Below, piece by piece: positions 12,813 to 24,537 of a stretch of DNA of 64,000 nt; the stretch's first letter is position 1, and every line of letters begins with the position of its first letter. The DNA is from Palaemon carinicauda. Its lineage: Eukaryota > Arthropoda > Malacostraca > Decapoda > Palaemonidae. The stretch is from assembly GCF_036898095.1 (NCBI RefSeq), contig NC_090744.1:92084631-92148630 (forward strand), read 5' to 3'. The position numbers and the translations under genes were made by a program. The notes beneath the pieces were generated by a model. The model had not been told where the DNA came from and ran no database searches. It saw nothing but the letters and a program-made list of their open reading frames with translations.

Positions 12813-13543
12813 GTGTTTCAGTTTCATAATGGTCATGCATTGTTTATATCGATCTTTATTCTAGAGTCAGGTTATTTCCTCTCTTGGTTTTAATTTTCTT
12901 TTTAAGTACAAAATTACAAAATTCGGATTTAGAAGAATGTGAACTTATTCAAAATATCTGTTTAAATTCAAATTTTCTATCTCGGTGATCGTACTATTAC
13001 TAGTCAAACATATATAACTAAAGATATAGAGGTATACTATCTCTTATAGCAGTCATGACTTAATTTCCTTACTTTAAAGGAAAATTTTTAAATGATAAGT
13101 AATGAATATTTTAGACCATTGAAATAAATGAAAATCGTTAGAATAGTTTGGAAACATTTGAAGGAAAAAATAAGCCAGCGATTAAAGGAAGTGAAAAAGA
13201 AAAAAAGATTTTGAGAATAAATGTAACATATGACAATTGGATGAAGCGTTGAAAATAGCAAAAGATTTAGGAGAGAAGATAAGAATCAATGTGAGCCAAA
13301 GTTGGAAAGGGCAAAGCAGTGCTCAAGCTTGACTTCGTGGAGATGAATTGAGGATGTTAAAACAAATCGGAGCTTTTGGTATGAATTGCTTACGCCCGAG
13401 AGCTCAATGGTTGAAAATTTGACTTAGCAGTAATTCTTGATAGTTAGATTTTTAAGCTTTTGAAATGCTTATGGTAAAAGTTGCAACATTAACTGATTTT
13501 CCATTGCAGATTATAGTTTCATCCTTTGTCGTTCCATGTTGAT

Positions 13544-13545
<2 letters not shown>
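12808..13545. other. unassigned DNA
   Basis: AT-rich sequence with no supported feature. Confidence 0.4.
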
Positions 13546-13613
<68 letters not shown>

Positions 13614-13697
13614 TATATAAAATATATATACTGTAAATATATGAATATTATATATATACATATATACTGCAGGTATGTGAATATTATATATACATGA

Positions 13698-13745
<48 letters not shown>

Positions 13746-13748
13746 GTA

Positions 13749-13791
<43 letters not shown>

Positions 13792-13794
13792 GTA

Positions 13795-13854
<60 letters not shown>

Positions 13855-13858
13855 CGTA
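13546..13858. repeat. (CA)n/(TA)n compound microsatellite
   Basis: A short CA block is followed by about 300 bp of interrupted TA repeats. It ends a few bases from the 3' end of the minus-strand RTE-like fragment at 13866. Confidence 0.95.
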
Positions 13859-13865
13859 TATGATT

Positions 13866-14815
13866 ACCATCTCCTCCTACGGCTATTGACACAAAGGGCC
13901 TCGGTTAGATTTCGCTTATCGTCTCTATCTTGAGCTTTTGATTCAATACTTCTCCATTCATCATTTTCCACTTCACGCTTCATAGTCCTCAGCCATGTAG
14001 GCCTGAGTCTTCCAACTCTTCTAGTGACTTGTGGAGCCCAGCTGAACGTTTGGTGAAATAATCTCTCATGAGAGTGCGAAGAGCATGACCAAACCATCTC
14101 CATCTACCCCTCACCATGAGCATCCACATATGACACTTAAGTAATCTCTCTTATAGTTTCATTTATAATCCTTTCCTGCCATTTAACTCCAAATATCCTT
14201 CTGAGGGCTTTATTCTCAAATCTACTAAATCTATTGGAGATTGTTTCATTGTCATACCATGACTCATGTCCATAGAGTAACGCCGATCTCACTGGACTGA
14301 TACATAGTTTGATTCTTGTATGTAATGTCAGGCGATTTGATTTCCCAAACTTTACTTAACCTAACCATTGTCTGATTTGCTTTTTTCAGTCTTTCATTAA
14401 ACTCTAATTCTAAAGACCCTGTATCGGATATCATAGTTCCTAAATACTTAAATGATTCTACCTCACTAATCCTTTCTCCTTCCAATGATATTTCATTTTC
14501 CAGTGCATACTCTGTTCTCATCATCTCTGTCTTTCTTCTATTTATCTTCAGCCCAATGTAGTGGGATATTTCATGCATTCTGCTAAGCAAGCATTGCAAA
14601 GCCTTTGGTGTTCTGTTAACAAGGACAGCATCATCAGTATACTCTAGGTCTGCTAAATTCTTATCACCAATCCAGTCCAATCCTTTCCCAGCCATATCTG
14701 ACTTTTCTATTCATTATAAAATCCACGAGAAGGATAAACAACATAGGTGACAACACATTCCCTTGGAGTACTCCGCTGTTCACTGGAAATTCATTTGATA
14801 AGACTTCATTCACAT
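13866..14815 (-). pseudogene. RTE-like non-LTR retrotransposon, 3' RT fragment (copy 1)
   Basis: Minus-strand frames at 14264-14695 and 13864-14103 carry GLDWIGDKNLADLEYTDDAVLV (catalytic block YTDD in place of YADD), LKINRRKTEMMRTEYALE, SFKYLGTMISDT and the C-terminal RPTWLRTMKREVENDEWRS. The same family occurs at 58383-59640, where the frames are longer. This copy stops abruptly at 14815, where a (TA)n array begins. In copy 2 coding sequence continues past this point, so copy 1 has lost its 5' part at the array. RTE-like assignment rests on the RT style and the short C-terminal tail; confidence in 'non-LTR RT' is higher than in the clade. Confidence 0.82.
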
Positions 14816-14818
<3 letters not shown>

Positions 14819-14863
<45 letters not shown>

Positions 14864-14895
14864 TTTATACATACATATATATACATATATATACG

Positions 14896-14951
<56 letters not shown>

Positions 14952-14969
14952 GTATATATATACTGTACA

Positions 14970-15034
<65 letters not shown>
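14819..15034. repeat. (TA)n microsatellite between two RTE-like fragments
   Basis: About 215 bp of TA repeats with short interruptions. The left edge cuts the RTE-like fragment at 14815. The right edge lies close to the 3' end of another RTE-like fragment at 15100. Confidence 0.95.
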
Positions 15035-15038
<4 letters not shown>

Positions 15039-15099
15039 TTATGTAAATATATATGCATGCTTGTTTGTATACATAAATACATGTATGCAAGATATATCT

Positions 15100-15815
15100 T
15101 TCTATATATTCCCCCAATTTTGGGAGGTAGCTGACACAAAAAAACATAAGGGAATTTTCTTCTTACCATTCATCCCTGCCTGACGAGGGACTCAACCAAG
15201 TTTGGTTGGTATTGCTTGGGAGCCACAGCCCTGCTTCCCCCGTTATCCACCACAAATGAAACTTCATATGCTTACTACACTACTGCTGGTGCCTCAGCAG
15301 TCACCTTGAGGTGGCAGCAGGTGCTATCGGAACTGCGTCACAATCACACGGCATTCATTCCTATTTCTAGCACGCTCTTTTGCCTCTCTCACATCTATCT
15401 TCATATCCCTTAGCGGTTTCATTACTCCATCCAGCAACCCAAACGTTGACATTTCTCTTGTACTTCTCCATCAACTCTTGCATTCATCACCTTCTTCAGC
15501 AGACGGCCATTTTCCATCCTCTTTACATGACCAAGCCACCTTAACACATTGATATCCACACTAGCTGCTAATTAATTTCTCACACCTGTTCTCATCCTCA
15601 CTTCTCCATTCCCAACCATATCCAATGGAGATGCTCCAGCCATACTTCTCAGACACTTCATTTTGAACACCATTCAATTTCTATCTCTCCATCACTTTCA
15701 TTCCCCACAATTGCAATCCATACATTAAATTGTTACAATCACTTTTTATCACAAACTCTTTATATTCAGTCCTAACCCTCTATTCTTTACCATTCCTTTC
15801 ACTGCCCCCAACGGT
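15100..15815 (-). pseudogene. 3' fragment of an RTE-like element, same family as 17434-20824
   Basis: The plus-strand text CCCCCAATTTTGGGAGGTAGC at 15108 and the following 3' UTR match the 3' end of the full-length element at 17460. Upstream on the minus strand it matches the same C-terminal coding region (the block around 17700-18200). Frames are broken by many mutations and the copy is 5'-truncated near 15815. Confidence 0.8.
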
Positions 15816-15988
15816 TATATAAGCTGATGAGCAACTTAGTGGAGTAACGAGAACTTTGTGTGTGGAGGAAATGCACCCTTAAATCTTGATGAAGTCACTG
15901 GCAGCAGAGTGGCGGATTGGGTTTAGGGCAACAGACAGGATATCTTTTCGGCTTTTACTCCTGATGCCTGGCGGATGATCGTACTGCC

Positions 15989-15992
<4 letters not shown>

Positions 15993-16042
<50 letters not shown>
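15993..16042. repeat. (TA)n microsatellite
   Basis: About 50 bp of TA. Confidence 0.97.
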
Positions 16043-16049
<7 letters not shown>

Positions 16050-16228
16050 CATTTATAGAAAGAGAGATGATTTGTGTTAAAATGGGCTACATTTGTTTCT
16101 CGTTACCGTAACTGTTTGTTGGCATGAATGGGTGAAAGAGTTAAGGTATGAGCAAGGGACGCATGCAATGCATGTATGCCGATTTGCTCATATTCATTAA
16201 CTCGTAAACTGAGGTACTGTAATTGCAT

Positions 16229-16300
<72 letters not shown>

Positions 16301-16329
16301 ATATATATGTATACACACACACACATATA

Positions 16330-16396
<67 letters not shown>

Positions 16397-16443
16397 GAAT
16401 ATATGTATATATGTATATATATGCATATATATATATGTATATA

Positions 16444-16445
<2 letters not shown>
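16229..16445. repeat. (CA)n/(TA)n compound microsatellite
   Basis: CA block, TA block, a second CA block, and a long interrupted TA block. It runs straight into the TTA array of the next feature. Confidence 0.96.
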
Positions 16446-16483
<38 letters not shown>

Positions 16484-16551
16484 CAAGCTACAACCCTAAT
16501 TGGAAAAGCAAGATGCTATAAGCCCAGGGGCTTATAATAATAATAATAATG

Positions 16552-16592
<41 letters not shown>
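16446..16592 (-). mobile_element. very short retroposon tail fragment flanked by (TTA)n and (TAA)n
   Basis: About 50 bp matching the 3' tail of the retroposon family (minus orientation, CCAAGCTACAACCCTAATTGG on the plus strand) lie between a (TTA)n array on the left and a (TAA)n array on the right. The left array is the expected tail. The right array is in the opposite sense and sits at the truncated 5' end. Confidence 0.75.
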
Positions 16593-16594
<2 letters not shown>

Positions 16595-16879
16595 GGTTTT
16601 CTTTTAACAGCCAGTGTACCCTAAGAAAAATACATCAGTCACTCGCACATTTAATTTGATGATTCGTGAAAGAACCCTTTGATTTTAAGCAGTAACATCC
16701 CACAAGAATAGTCGCCTCATACCTCTACAAAGTAGGCTCATTATCACTGCATTGGGTCTCCCTCCTCACACTATTCACTATTATCTGTTACCATGGAATA
16801 CTATTTCTATCAGGGATCTTTCCAACACTGTAAACCTTCCTATTTTCTTATCGCCTATCATCCCTCAGATTTGCATTAT

Positions 16880-17090
16880 CTTTTCACTACATGCTTGTCG
16901 TTCATTCTTTGCACATGACCAAATTTTTTAAAACACTTTGATTCATTCTTTCACCAGTAATAAACTTTTGACCTTTTCCACACAGATACCCATTCCTTAC
17001 CCTATCCATTCTTCTTATTCTACATATACTTCTTCCCACAGTAGTAGTCAATGATCTCTTCACATTGTACTGTTGAGTAGACATGACTAA
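16880..17090 (-). pseudogene. probable non-LTR RT C-terminal remnant
   Basis: A 60-codon minus-strand frame contains RRMDRVRNGYLC and a decayed GERMNQSVLKNLVM. This resembles the 'DRVRNE ... RVLRWFGHV' region at the C-terminus of the RTE-like proteins in this window. It is short and strongly decayed, so the assignment is tentative. Confidence 0.4.
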
Positions 17091-17285
17091 TGGGTCTTTT
17101 CGTCTTCACTTTTATCCTTTATAAACATATTTAAACACCTAATGATAATTATCAAAATCAATTACATTGTTTACACCAACTTTATTATTTGCAATTTAAA
17201 TTCTTATGAAAACCCCCTTTTTATCACGTGGTTGACGGAAAAGGATTGTAGAAAGATTAAAAGTTTCTCGTCTTCAGGTTACTGG

Positions 17286-17286
<1 letters not shown>

Positions 17287-17361
<75 letters not shown>

Positions 17362-17433
17362 TGCCAAGCTACAACCATAGTTGGAGGAGCAGGAAAGGAA
17401 ACAAGGAAAACTGAAATATTTTAAGAACTGTAA
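17287..17433 (-). mobile_element. (TAA)n-tailed retroposon, copy B, 3' part
   Basis: A (TTA)n array of about 75 bp is followed by the tail motif (GCCAAGCTACAACCATAGTT on the plus strand), the GGAAAGGAAACAAGGAAAA block and TTTTAAGAACTGTAA. Its other half resumes at 20825 with the same TTTAAGAACTGTAA, because an RTE-like element has inserted between them. A short part of the usual tail (between the GGAGCAGG and GGAAAGG blocks) is deleted relative to copy A. Confidence 0.85.
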
Positions 17434-17688
17434 ATACATATACCAAAGGCACTTCCCCCAATTTTGGGGGGTAGCCGACATCAACAAATGAAACAAAACA
17501 AAAAAGGGGACCTCTACTCTCTACGTTCCTCCAGCCTAAACACGGACTCAACCGAGTTCAGCTGTTACTGCTAGGGTGCCACAGCCCAACCTCCCACATT
17601 ATCCACCACAGATGAAGCTTCATAATGCTGAATCCCCTACTGTTGCTACCTCCGCGGTCATCTAAGGCACCGGAGGAAGCAGCAGGGC

Positions 17689-19526
17689 CTACCGGAAATG
17701 CGTCACAATCGCTCGCCATTCATTCCTATTTCTAGCACGTTCTCTTGCCTCTCTCACATCTATCCTTCTATCACCCACAGCTTTCTTCACACCATCCATC
17801 CACCCAAACCTTGGCCTTCCTCTTGTACTTCTCCCATCAACTCTTGCATTCATCACCTTCTTTAGCAGACAGCCATTTTCCATTCTCTCAACATGGCCAA
17901 ACCACATCAACACATTTATATCCACTCAAGCCACTAACTCATTTCTTACACCCGTTCTCACCCTCACCACTTCGTTTTTAACCCTATCTACTCGAGATAC
18001 ACCAGCCACACACCTTAGACACTTCATCTCAAACACATTCAATTTCTGTCTCTCCATCACTTTCATTCCCCACAACTCCGATCCATACATCACAGTTGGT
18101 ACAATCACTTTCTCATATAGAACTCTCTTTACATTCATGCCCAACCCTCTATTTTTTACTACTCCCTTAACTGCCCCCAACACTTTGCAACCTTCATTCA
18201 CTCTCTGACGTACATCTGCTTCCACTCCACCATTTGCTGCAACAATAGACCCCAAGTACTTACACTGATCCACCTCCTCAAGTAACTCTCCATTCAACAT
18301 GACATTCAACCTTGCACCACCTTCCCTTCTCGTACATCTCATAACCTTACTCTTACCCAAATTAACTCTCAACTTCCTTCTCTCACACACCCTTACAAAT
18401 TCTGTCACTAGTCGGTCAATCTTCTCTTCTGTGTCTGCTACCAGTACAGTATCATCCACAAACAACAACTGATTTACCTCCCATTCATGGTCATTCTCGC
18501 CTACCAGTTTTAATCCTCGTCCAAGCACTCGAGCATTCACCTCTCTCACCACTCCATCAACATACAAGTTAAACAACCACGGCGACATCACACATCCCTG
18601 TCTCAGCCCCCCTCTCACCGGAAACCAATCACTCACTTCATTTCCTATTCTAACACATGCTTTACTACCTTTGTAGAAACTTTTTACTGCTTGCAACAAC
18701 CTTCCACCAACTCCATATAACCTCATCACATTCCAAATTGCTTCCCTATCAACTCTATCATATGCTTTCTCCAGATCCATAAACGCAACATACACCTCCT
18801 TACCTTTTGCTAAATATTTCTCGCATATCTGCCTAACTGTAAAAATCTGATTCATACAACCCCTACCTCTTCTAAACCACCCTGTACTTCCAAGATTGCA
18901 TTCTCTGTTTTATCCTTAATCCTATTAATCATTACTCTACCATACACTCTTCCAACTACACTCAACAAACTAATACCTCTTGAATTACAACACTCATGCA
19001 CATATCCCTTACCCTTATATAGTGGTACAATACATGCACAAACCCAATCTACTGGTACCATTGACAACTTAAAACACATATTAAACAATCTCACCAACCA
19101 TTCAAGTACAGTCACACCCCCTTACTTCAACATCTCAGTTTTCACACCATCCTTACCAGATGCTTTTCCTACTCTCGTTTTATCTAGTGCTCTCCTCACT
19201 TCCTCTATTGTTATCTCTCTCTCATTCTCATCTCCCATCACGGGCACCTCAACACCTGGAACAGCAATTATATCTGCTTCCCTATTATCCTCAACATTCA
19301 GCAAACTTTCACAATATTCCGCCCACCTTTTCCTTGCCTCCTCTCCTTTTAACAACCTTCCATTTCCATCTTTCACTGTCTCTTCAATTCTTGCACCAGC
19401 CTTCCTTACTCTCTTCACTTCTTGCCAAAACTTCTTCTTATTCTCTTCATATGACTGACCCAATCCCTGACCCCACCTCAGGTCAGCTGCCCTCTTTGCC
19501 TCTCGTACCTTGCGCTTTACTTCCAC
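17689..19526 (-). pseudogene. reverse transcriptase domain and C-terminus of the RTE-like element
   Basis: Consecutive minus-strand pieces are 19526-19122 (linker and RT start, VGKASGKDGVKTEMLK), 19115-18852 (NSRGISLLSVVGRVYGRV), 18855-17926 (VYVAFMDLEKAYDRVDR, GLRQGCVMSPWLFNLY and the catalytic block QLLFVDDTVLVADT), and 17925-17689 (C-terminal LMWFGHVERM and RGRPRFGWMDGVKKA). Between the second and third pieces the frame shifts within EVQGG near 18885, consistent with one lost T. Between the third and fourth the frame is unchanged and a single TGA interrupts it at 17926-17928, as expected for a CGA to TGA change. The catalytic aspartates are intact. Confidence 0.88.
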
Positions 19527-19745
19527 ATTTTTCTCTCTATATTTTTCATACTTCTCTATACTATTACTCTACAGCCATTCTTCAAAAGCCCTCTTTTTCT
19601 CTTCCACTTTTACCTTCACTCCTTTATTCCACCATTCACTGCCCTTCCTCATGCTGCCTCTAACAACCTTCTTGCCACATACATCACTTGCAATCCCAAC
19701 AAAATTTTCTTTTACCAACTTCCACTCCTCCTCTAAATTACCAGT

Positions 19746-20648
19746 TTATCTTACTCTCACCTCGTCATATGTCATTTTCAACCTTTCCTGATATTTACTT
19801 TTTACCCCCAGTTTTACTAGCTCTTCAACCCTTACTAGCTCCCTTTTACATCCACATTCTCTATTCCCCCACTCTTTTGATACAACTAATTTTCCTTCCA
19901 CCAAAAAATGATCAGACATACTGTTAGCCATACCCCTAAACACGTGCACGTCTTTCAATCTTCCAAACATTCTTTTAGTTATCAACACAAAATCCATTAA
20001 TGCCCTTTCTACTACTCTTCCATTTGCCACTCTTACCTATGTATACTTATTTTTATCTTTCTTCTTAAAAAAGCTAGCACTTATTACCATCTCTTGTTCA
20101 ACACACATATCTACCAGTCTCTCACCACTCTCAATTTCACCTGGTATGCCATACTTCCCAATGACACCTTCTACCACTCCAGCGCCCACTCTAGCATTTA
20201 CGTCACCCATGACAACTACATAATTCCTTCTACCCAGTCCTTCTACACACCTAGTTAATTCATTCCAGAACTCATTCCACTCTTCTTCACTTTTCTCACT
20301 ACCTGGCCCATACGCACTGACAAACGCCCAACATTCCCTACCCAACCTAATCCTTACCCACATTAACCTAGATGATATCTCCTTCCATTCCACTACTTTA
20401 CCTGTCATCCATTCACTCAGCAATAAAGCCACTCCCTCTCTCGCTCTTCCCCTTTCAATCCCAGACACTCTTCCAGACATTTCACCAAACATCACTTCAC
20501 CCTTTCCTTTCATCTTTGTCTCACACAAGGCCAATACATCCATCCTTCTACTTCTAAACATACTTCCAATCTCACATCTTTTACTCTCTATCGTACTACA
20601 TCCACGCACATTCAAACACCCAAAAACTAGAGTGCGGGGAGCAGTCAC
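19746..20648 (-). pseudogene. APE-type endonuclease domain of the RTE-like element
   Basis: The N-terminal part (20648-20037, 203 codons) contains LVFGCLNVRG, DVLALCETKMKG (catalytic Glu) and YVVVMGDVNARVGAG (the GD-N catalytic block). The next piece (20030-19746) begins after a stop codon and a short gap and carries MANSMSDHFLVEGKLVV, the SDH catalytic motif. Together they keep all the recognisable APE-endonuclease signature blocks, which nick target DNA to prime reverse transcription in RTE elements. The break between them is the stop codon following NKYT near 20037. Confidence 0.85.
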
Positions 20649-20786
20649 TCTCCCCCCAGCTCCATCTCTTTGTTGATGCCTCGTAGGATTTTTTTACAGG
20701 AAAGGGGGTTCCCAGCCCACTCGTCCCGTCCCTTTTAGTCGCCTCTTACGACACGCAGGGATAACGTTGGCGCTATTCTAATTGTT

Positions 20787-20817
20787 TTTATGCCCCCGCG
20801 GCCACAGGGGGCATAAA
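20787..20817 (-). other. strong hairpin at the 5' end of the RTE-like element
   Basis: An 11-bp perfect inverted repeat, TTTATGCCCCC / GGGGGCATAAA, with a 9-base loop. It lies within the first 40 bases of the element on the minus strand. A second small stem (GTCG ... CGAC) follows around 20735-20752. Structured 5' leaders occur in RTE/R2-type elements, in some cases as HDV-like ribozymes. I cannot confirm that fold here. Confidence 0.6.
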
Positions 20818-20824
20818 GGTTAAG

Positions 20825-21380
20825 TTTAAGAACTGTAACAACATTGAAATAAATATTTCCTATATAAACTATGAAAACTTTAACAAAACAAGAGGAAGAT
20901 AAATAAGATAGAATTGTATGCCTAAGTGTACCCTCAAGCAAGAGAACTCTAACTCTAGAAAGTGGAAGACCAAGGTACAGAGGCTATGGCACTACCCAAG
21001 ACTAGAGAACAATGGTTGGATTTTGGAGTGTCCTCCTGAAAGAGCTGCTTACCATAGCAAAAAAGTCTCTTCTACCCTTACCAAGAAGAAAGTTGCCACT
21101 GAACAATTACAGTGCAGTAGTTAACCCCTTGAGAGAAGAAGAATTGTTTGGTAATCTCAGTGTTGTCAGGCGTAAGAGGACATAGGAGAATATGTAAAGA
21201 ATAAGCCAGCCCATTCGGTGTATGTGTAGACAAAGGGAAAATTAACCGTAACCAGAGAGAAGGATCTAATGTAGTACTTTCTGGCCAGTCAAAGAACCCC
21301 ATAACTATCTAGCGGTAGTATCTCAACGGGTGGCTGGTGACCTAGCCAACCTACTACATTGGCTGGAGGTTGGTTCTGAT
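20825..21380 (-). mobile_element. (TAA)n-tailed retroposon, copy B, 5' part
   Basis: This continues the copy interrupted at 17433. It shares long blocks with copies A and C, such as CTATATAAACTATGAAAACT and CTGGCCAGTCAAAGAACCCC. It extends further 5' than copy A, through GGCTGGTGACCTAGCCAACC. The true 5' end is uncertain and may lie beyond 21380. No protein coding is evident. Confidence 0.75.
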
Positions 21381-22423
21381 TAAGGCGGCATATACTGCAC
21401 GGGCCCTTACTCCAAAGTTCTGCCCTACGAGGATATGGCACATGGAATAAAAGGTAAGACGTAGACTTTGAACTTTCAACTATGTAAGACGAATGTAGTT
21501 GTAGTTGTGGATTAAAATGGCCCTCTGCCAGCACAGGTTTTTTCTCCAATCTCAACAGTAAAATTAACATATATGACTGTGCCATTATATCTCATTCTAT
21601 TTTCTTTCATTTATTGTTGCTTTTTGAGTCCTCAGTTATACAGTAGAAAGGGAATGTTCCCCTTTTCTAAGTCGAAAGACCAACTAATACGGCCAAATGT
21701 GCAGTTTTGGGGAATCATTTGGAGGCCTCAGTGCATTTCTCAATAATTGTTGCATGATCGTTCTGTAATCTCTTGGATCAAGAGAGAAAAATTTCTGCAT
21801 TGTCTTTTCGCATTGGACAATGGCCTTCATGGTTTATTTTCTCAGATGTAATGTTAATATAATTACACATATTTGGTTAATCAACACAATTGTAAATAGC
21901 AGAATACAGATATTTTTTTTTTTTTTTTTTTTTTTTTTGGAAAAATCTGAATATTCCAATTAAACTGTAGGTGCATAGGCTTTTCTATTCAAAAAGGAAT
22001 TATCACTGGAACAGTTGAGGAAAAATATGTTTATCATATAAATGAACAAAATGATAATGAACTAAAATGACATTAGGGAGGACAATTAAATGCCTGACCT
22101 GACACTCAAAAACTTTCCGTTAAATTTATTTTGATGAATAGCAACATAACATCAGTGGATGAATTTTCCTCAATGGAATGTTAGGCGAGGGGTGGGGGGG
22201 GGGGGGTGCGGCGGGTAATGACTAGAGCACCGTGACTACAAACATAAAAAAATAAATAATTGTGTTCTGTTGTCATTTATGATGGACTCTCAGTTGCTAA
22301 TTCCGCTAATGAGCTAGATTTCTACATGCTACATTAACTAATTGATACTTTTACCATTAGGCTCATTATCTTTCAGTAATTACATCAGATGTACATCAGT
22401 GAGGATCATTTTGTACTGTACAT
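21381..22423. other. unassigned DNA
   Basis: Contains a poly-T tract (about 21912-21939) and a G-rich run near 22190-22207. No gene or transposon recognised. Confidence 0.4.
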
Positions 22424-22451
22424 CTATCATCATCATCATCATCATCATCAG
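22424..22451 (-). repeat. (ATC)n/(GAT)n 3' tail of the RTE-like element
   Basis: About 28 bp of ATC repeats on the plus strand sit directly at the 3' end of the minus-strand RTE-like element, as for a non-LTR tail. Confidence 0.85.
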
Positions 22452-22849
22452 CCGTTACTAGTCCATTGCAGAACAAAGGCCTCGCGAGTGTCCTTCCACT
22501 TCCGTCTGTTTATAGCCTTTTTGTGCCAATCCACGACCAAAAACTTTCTTAGTTCATCAATCCATCGTCTTCTCTTCATGCCCCTGCTTATTTTATAATC
22601 TCTAGGGAACCCATTCTATTATGCTTAATATCCATCTGCTGTCTGTTATTCTCATTATATGTCATGCTCATGTCCATTTTATTTTCTTACACGTTTCTTA
22701 GTTTGTTCTTATATCCATTTTGCTCATTTTATGTCTCTTAGCGTTATTCCAATCATTATTTTTTCCATAGCTCTTTGATTTGCAACTACCTTAACTTCTA
22801 AGGTTTTAGTAAGGCTCCAAGTTTCTGATGCATAGGTTGCTACAGTAAT

Positions 22850-23379
22850 ACAGTTCATTTTCCCTTTGTCTACACACACACACACACTGAATAGTCTGGC
22901 TTATTCTTTACCCATTCTCCTCCGTCCCCATACACCTGACAATACTGAGATTACCAAGCAATTCTTCATTACTCAAGGGGTAACTACACTGTAATTGTTC
23001 AGTGGCCACTTTCGTCTTGATAAGGGTAGAAGAAACTCTTTAGCTATAGTAGGCAGCTCTTCTAGGAGAAAGACACTCTAAAATCCAACCATTATTCTCT
23101 AGTCTTTGGTAGTGCCATAGTCTCTGTGCCTTGGTCTTGCACTGTCTTGTGTTAGAGTTTTCTTGCTAGAGGGTACATTCCAGCACAATACTCTATCATA
23201 TTTCTTTTCATCTTGTTTAAGTTTTTTTTCGTTTATATAGGAAATATTTATCTTAATGTTGTTACGTTTCTTAAAATATTTTATTTTCCTGTTTTCCTTT
23301 CCTCACTGGGCTATTTTCCCTGTTGGAGCCCATGGGCTTAAAACACCCTGCTCTTCCAACTAGGATTGTAGCTTAGCAA

Positions 23380-23421
<42 letters not shown>
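22850..23421 (+). mobile_element. (TAA)n-tailed retroposon, copy C, 5'-truncated, nested
   Basis: The plus-strand copy starts within the family body (TTCATTTTCCCTTTGTCTAC) and runs to CCAACTAGGATTGTAGCTTA plus (TAA)n. It lacks the 5' portion present in copies A and B. On both sides the sequence is the RTE-like element: the C-terminal coding text ending near KVFNEMVIP on the right continues on the left of the insertion. This is a clean nested, 5'-truncated insertion. Confidence 0.85.
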
Positions 23422-24221
23422 GCGGTATGACCATCTCATTAAATACTTTTATTTTTAGAGAAAGTGGCATTCTACTTTACATAATCTTATTTTGTTTACC
23501 AAATGCTCTCCATCTCATGTTTATCTTTCCTTTAATTTCGGTCTTGTATTCTGGGGAAACACTTACTGTCTGTCCTAAATATGTATATTCATTAACATTC
23601 TCTAGAGGTTCGTCCATAACTCGTATTTGTTGTCTCTGTATTTTCATTGAACGCTATCTCTTATTCATTTTCAGTCCTACATTTCTGCTTTCTCTATTCA
23701 AATCTTCTAGCATCTTTTGTAACTCTTCCCTCGATTCACTAAACACAACGATGTCATCGGTAAATCTTATGTTAGTTAGATATTCCTCATTATTATTAAC
23801 TCCTGTATTCTCCAAATCTAAATTCCTAATAACTTCTTCTAGACATTCTGTGAATAATTTATGACAGGTTCCCCTGTCTAACACCATTCTCAATAGAAAT
23901 TTTCCTACTGCCTTTATATAGTTTAAGATTATTGCACTTCCTGTATAGATATATTCAAGTGTTCTAAAAGAAGATTTATCTATTCCTTGTTTTTGAAAGG
24001 CTTTTATTACTGCTGATGTTTTGACAGAAACAAAATCTTTCTCATAGTCTATAAATAACAAACATAGTGGTTTATCATACTCAGCTGATTTTTCACATTA
24101 GTTGGTTGATTACATGGATATGGTCGGTCACTGATTAACCACTTTTAAAGCCTGGCTGCTCTCTTGGTTGATTAAAGTCTATCTGTCTTTCTATTCGGCT
24201 TAATGTGATCTTTATAAATAC

Positions 24222-24226
<5 letters not shown>

Positions 24227-24318
<92 letters not shown>

Positions 24319-24354
24319 TATATATATATATGTATATATATATATACTGCATTT

Positions 24355-24413
<59 letters not shown>

Positions 24414-24433
24414 TATATATATATACTGCATTT

Positions 24434-24472
<39 letters not shown>

Positions 24473-24484
24473 TATATATATATA

Positions 24485-24520
<36 letters not shown>

Positions 24521-24537
24521 TATATATATATATATAT
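24227..24537. repeat. (TA)n array within the RTE-like RT reading frame
   Basis: About 310 bp of TA repeats with CAGTATATA and TGCATATA interruptions. Flanking RT codons on each side (NDLFSVI on one side, [10 protein letters not shown] on the other) stay in one open minus-strand frame through the array. Confidence 0.95.

Larger units (their letters stand above)
17434..20824 (-). mobile_element. near-complete RTE-like non-LTR retrotransposon with 14-bp TSD
   Basis: The element is about 3.4 kb on the minus strand. It has a 5' leader with a strong hairpin, an APE-type endonuclease, an RT, a 3' UTR containing the CCCCCAAAATTGGGGG palindrome, and a TATATG-like end. It is flanked by a direct repeat TTTAAGAACTGTAA at 17420-17433 and 20825-20838, which is host retroposon sequence, so this is the TSD. 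The single long protein is now broken by a few point lesions, including a stop at 20037, a frameshift near 18885 and a TGA at 17926. It looks close to full length and moderately young. Confidence 0.88.

Noticed and set aside
12193..12893. Leu/Ser-repeat 'proteins' over CT arrays (also at 53.5 and 54.5 kb)
   Set aside because: Products of (CT)n or (GA)n repeats with no flanking coding evidence.
19160..19791. Plus-strand frames rich in Leu, Ser, Phe and Pro, suggestive of membrane proteins
   Set aside because: They are antisense shadows of the RTE-like endonuclease and RT, whose motifs are on the minus strand.
22389..22598. His-rich ORF at 22.4 kb
   Set aside because: The His run is the ATC tail of the RTE-like element read in one frame.
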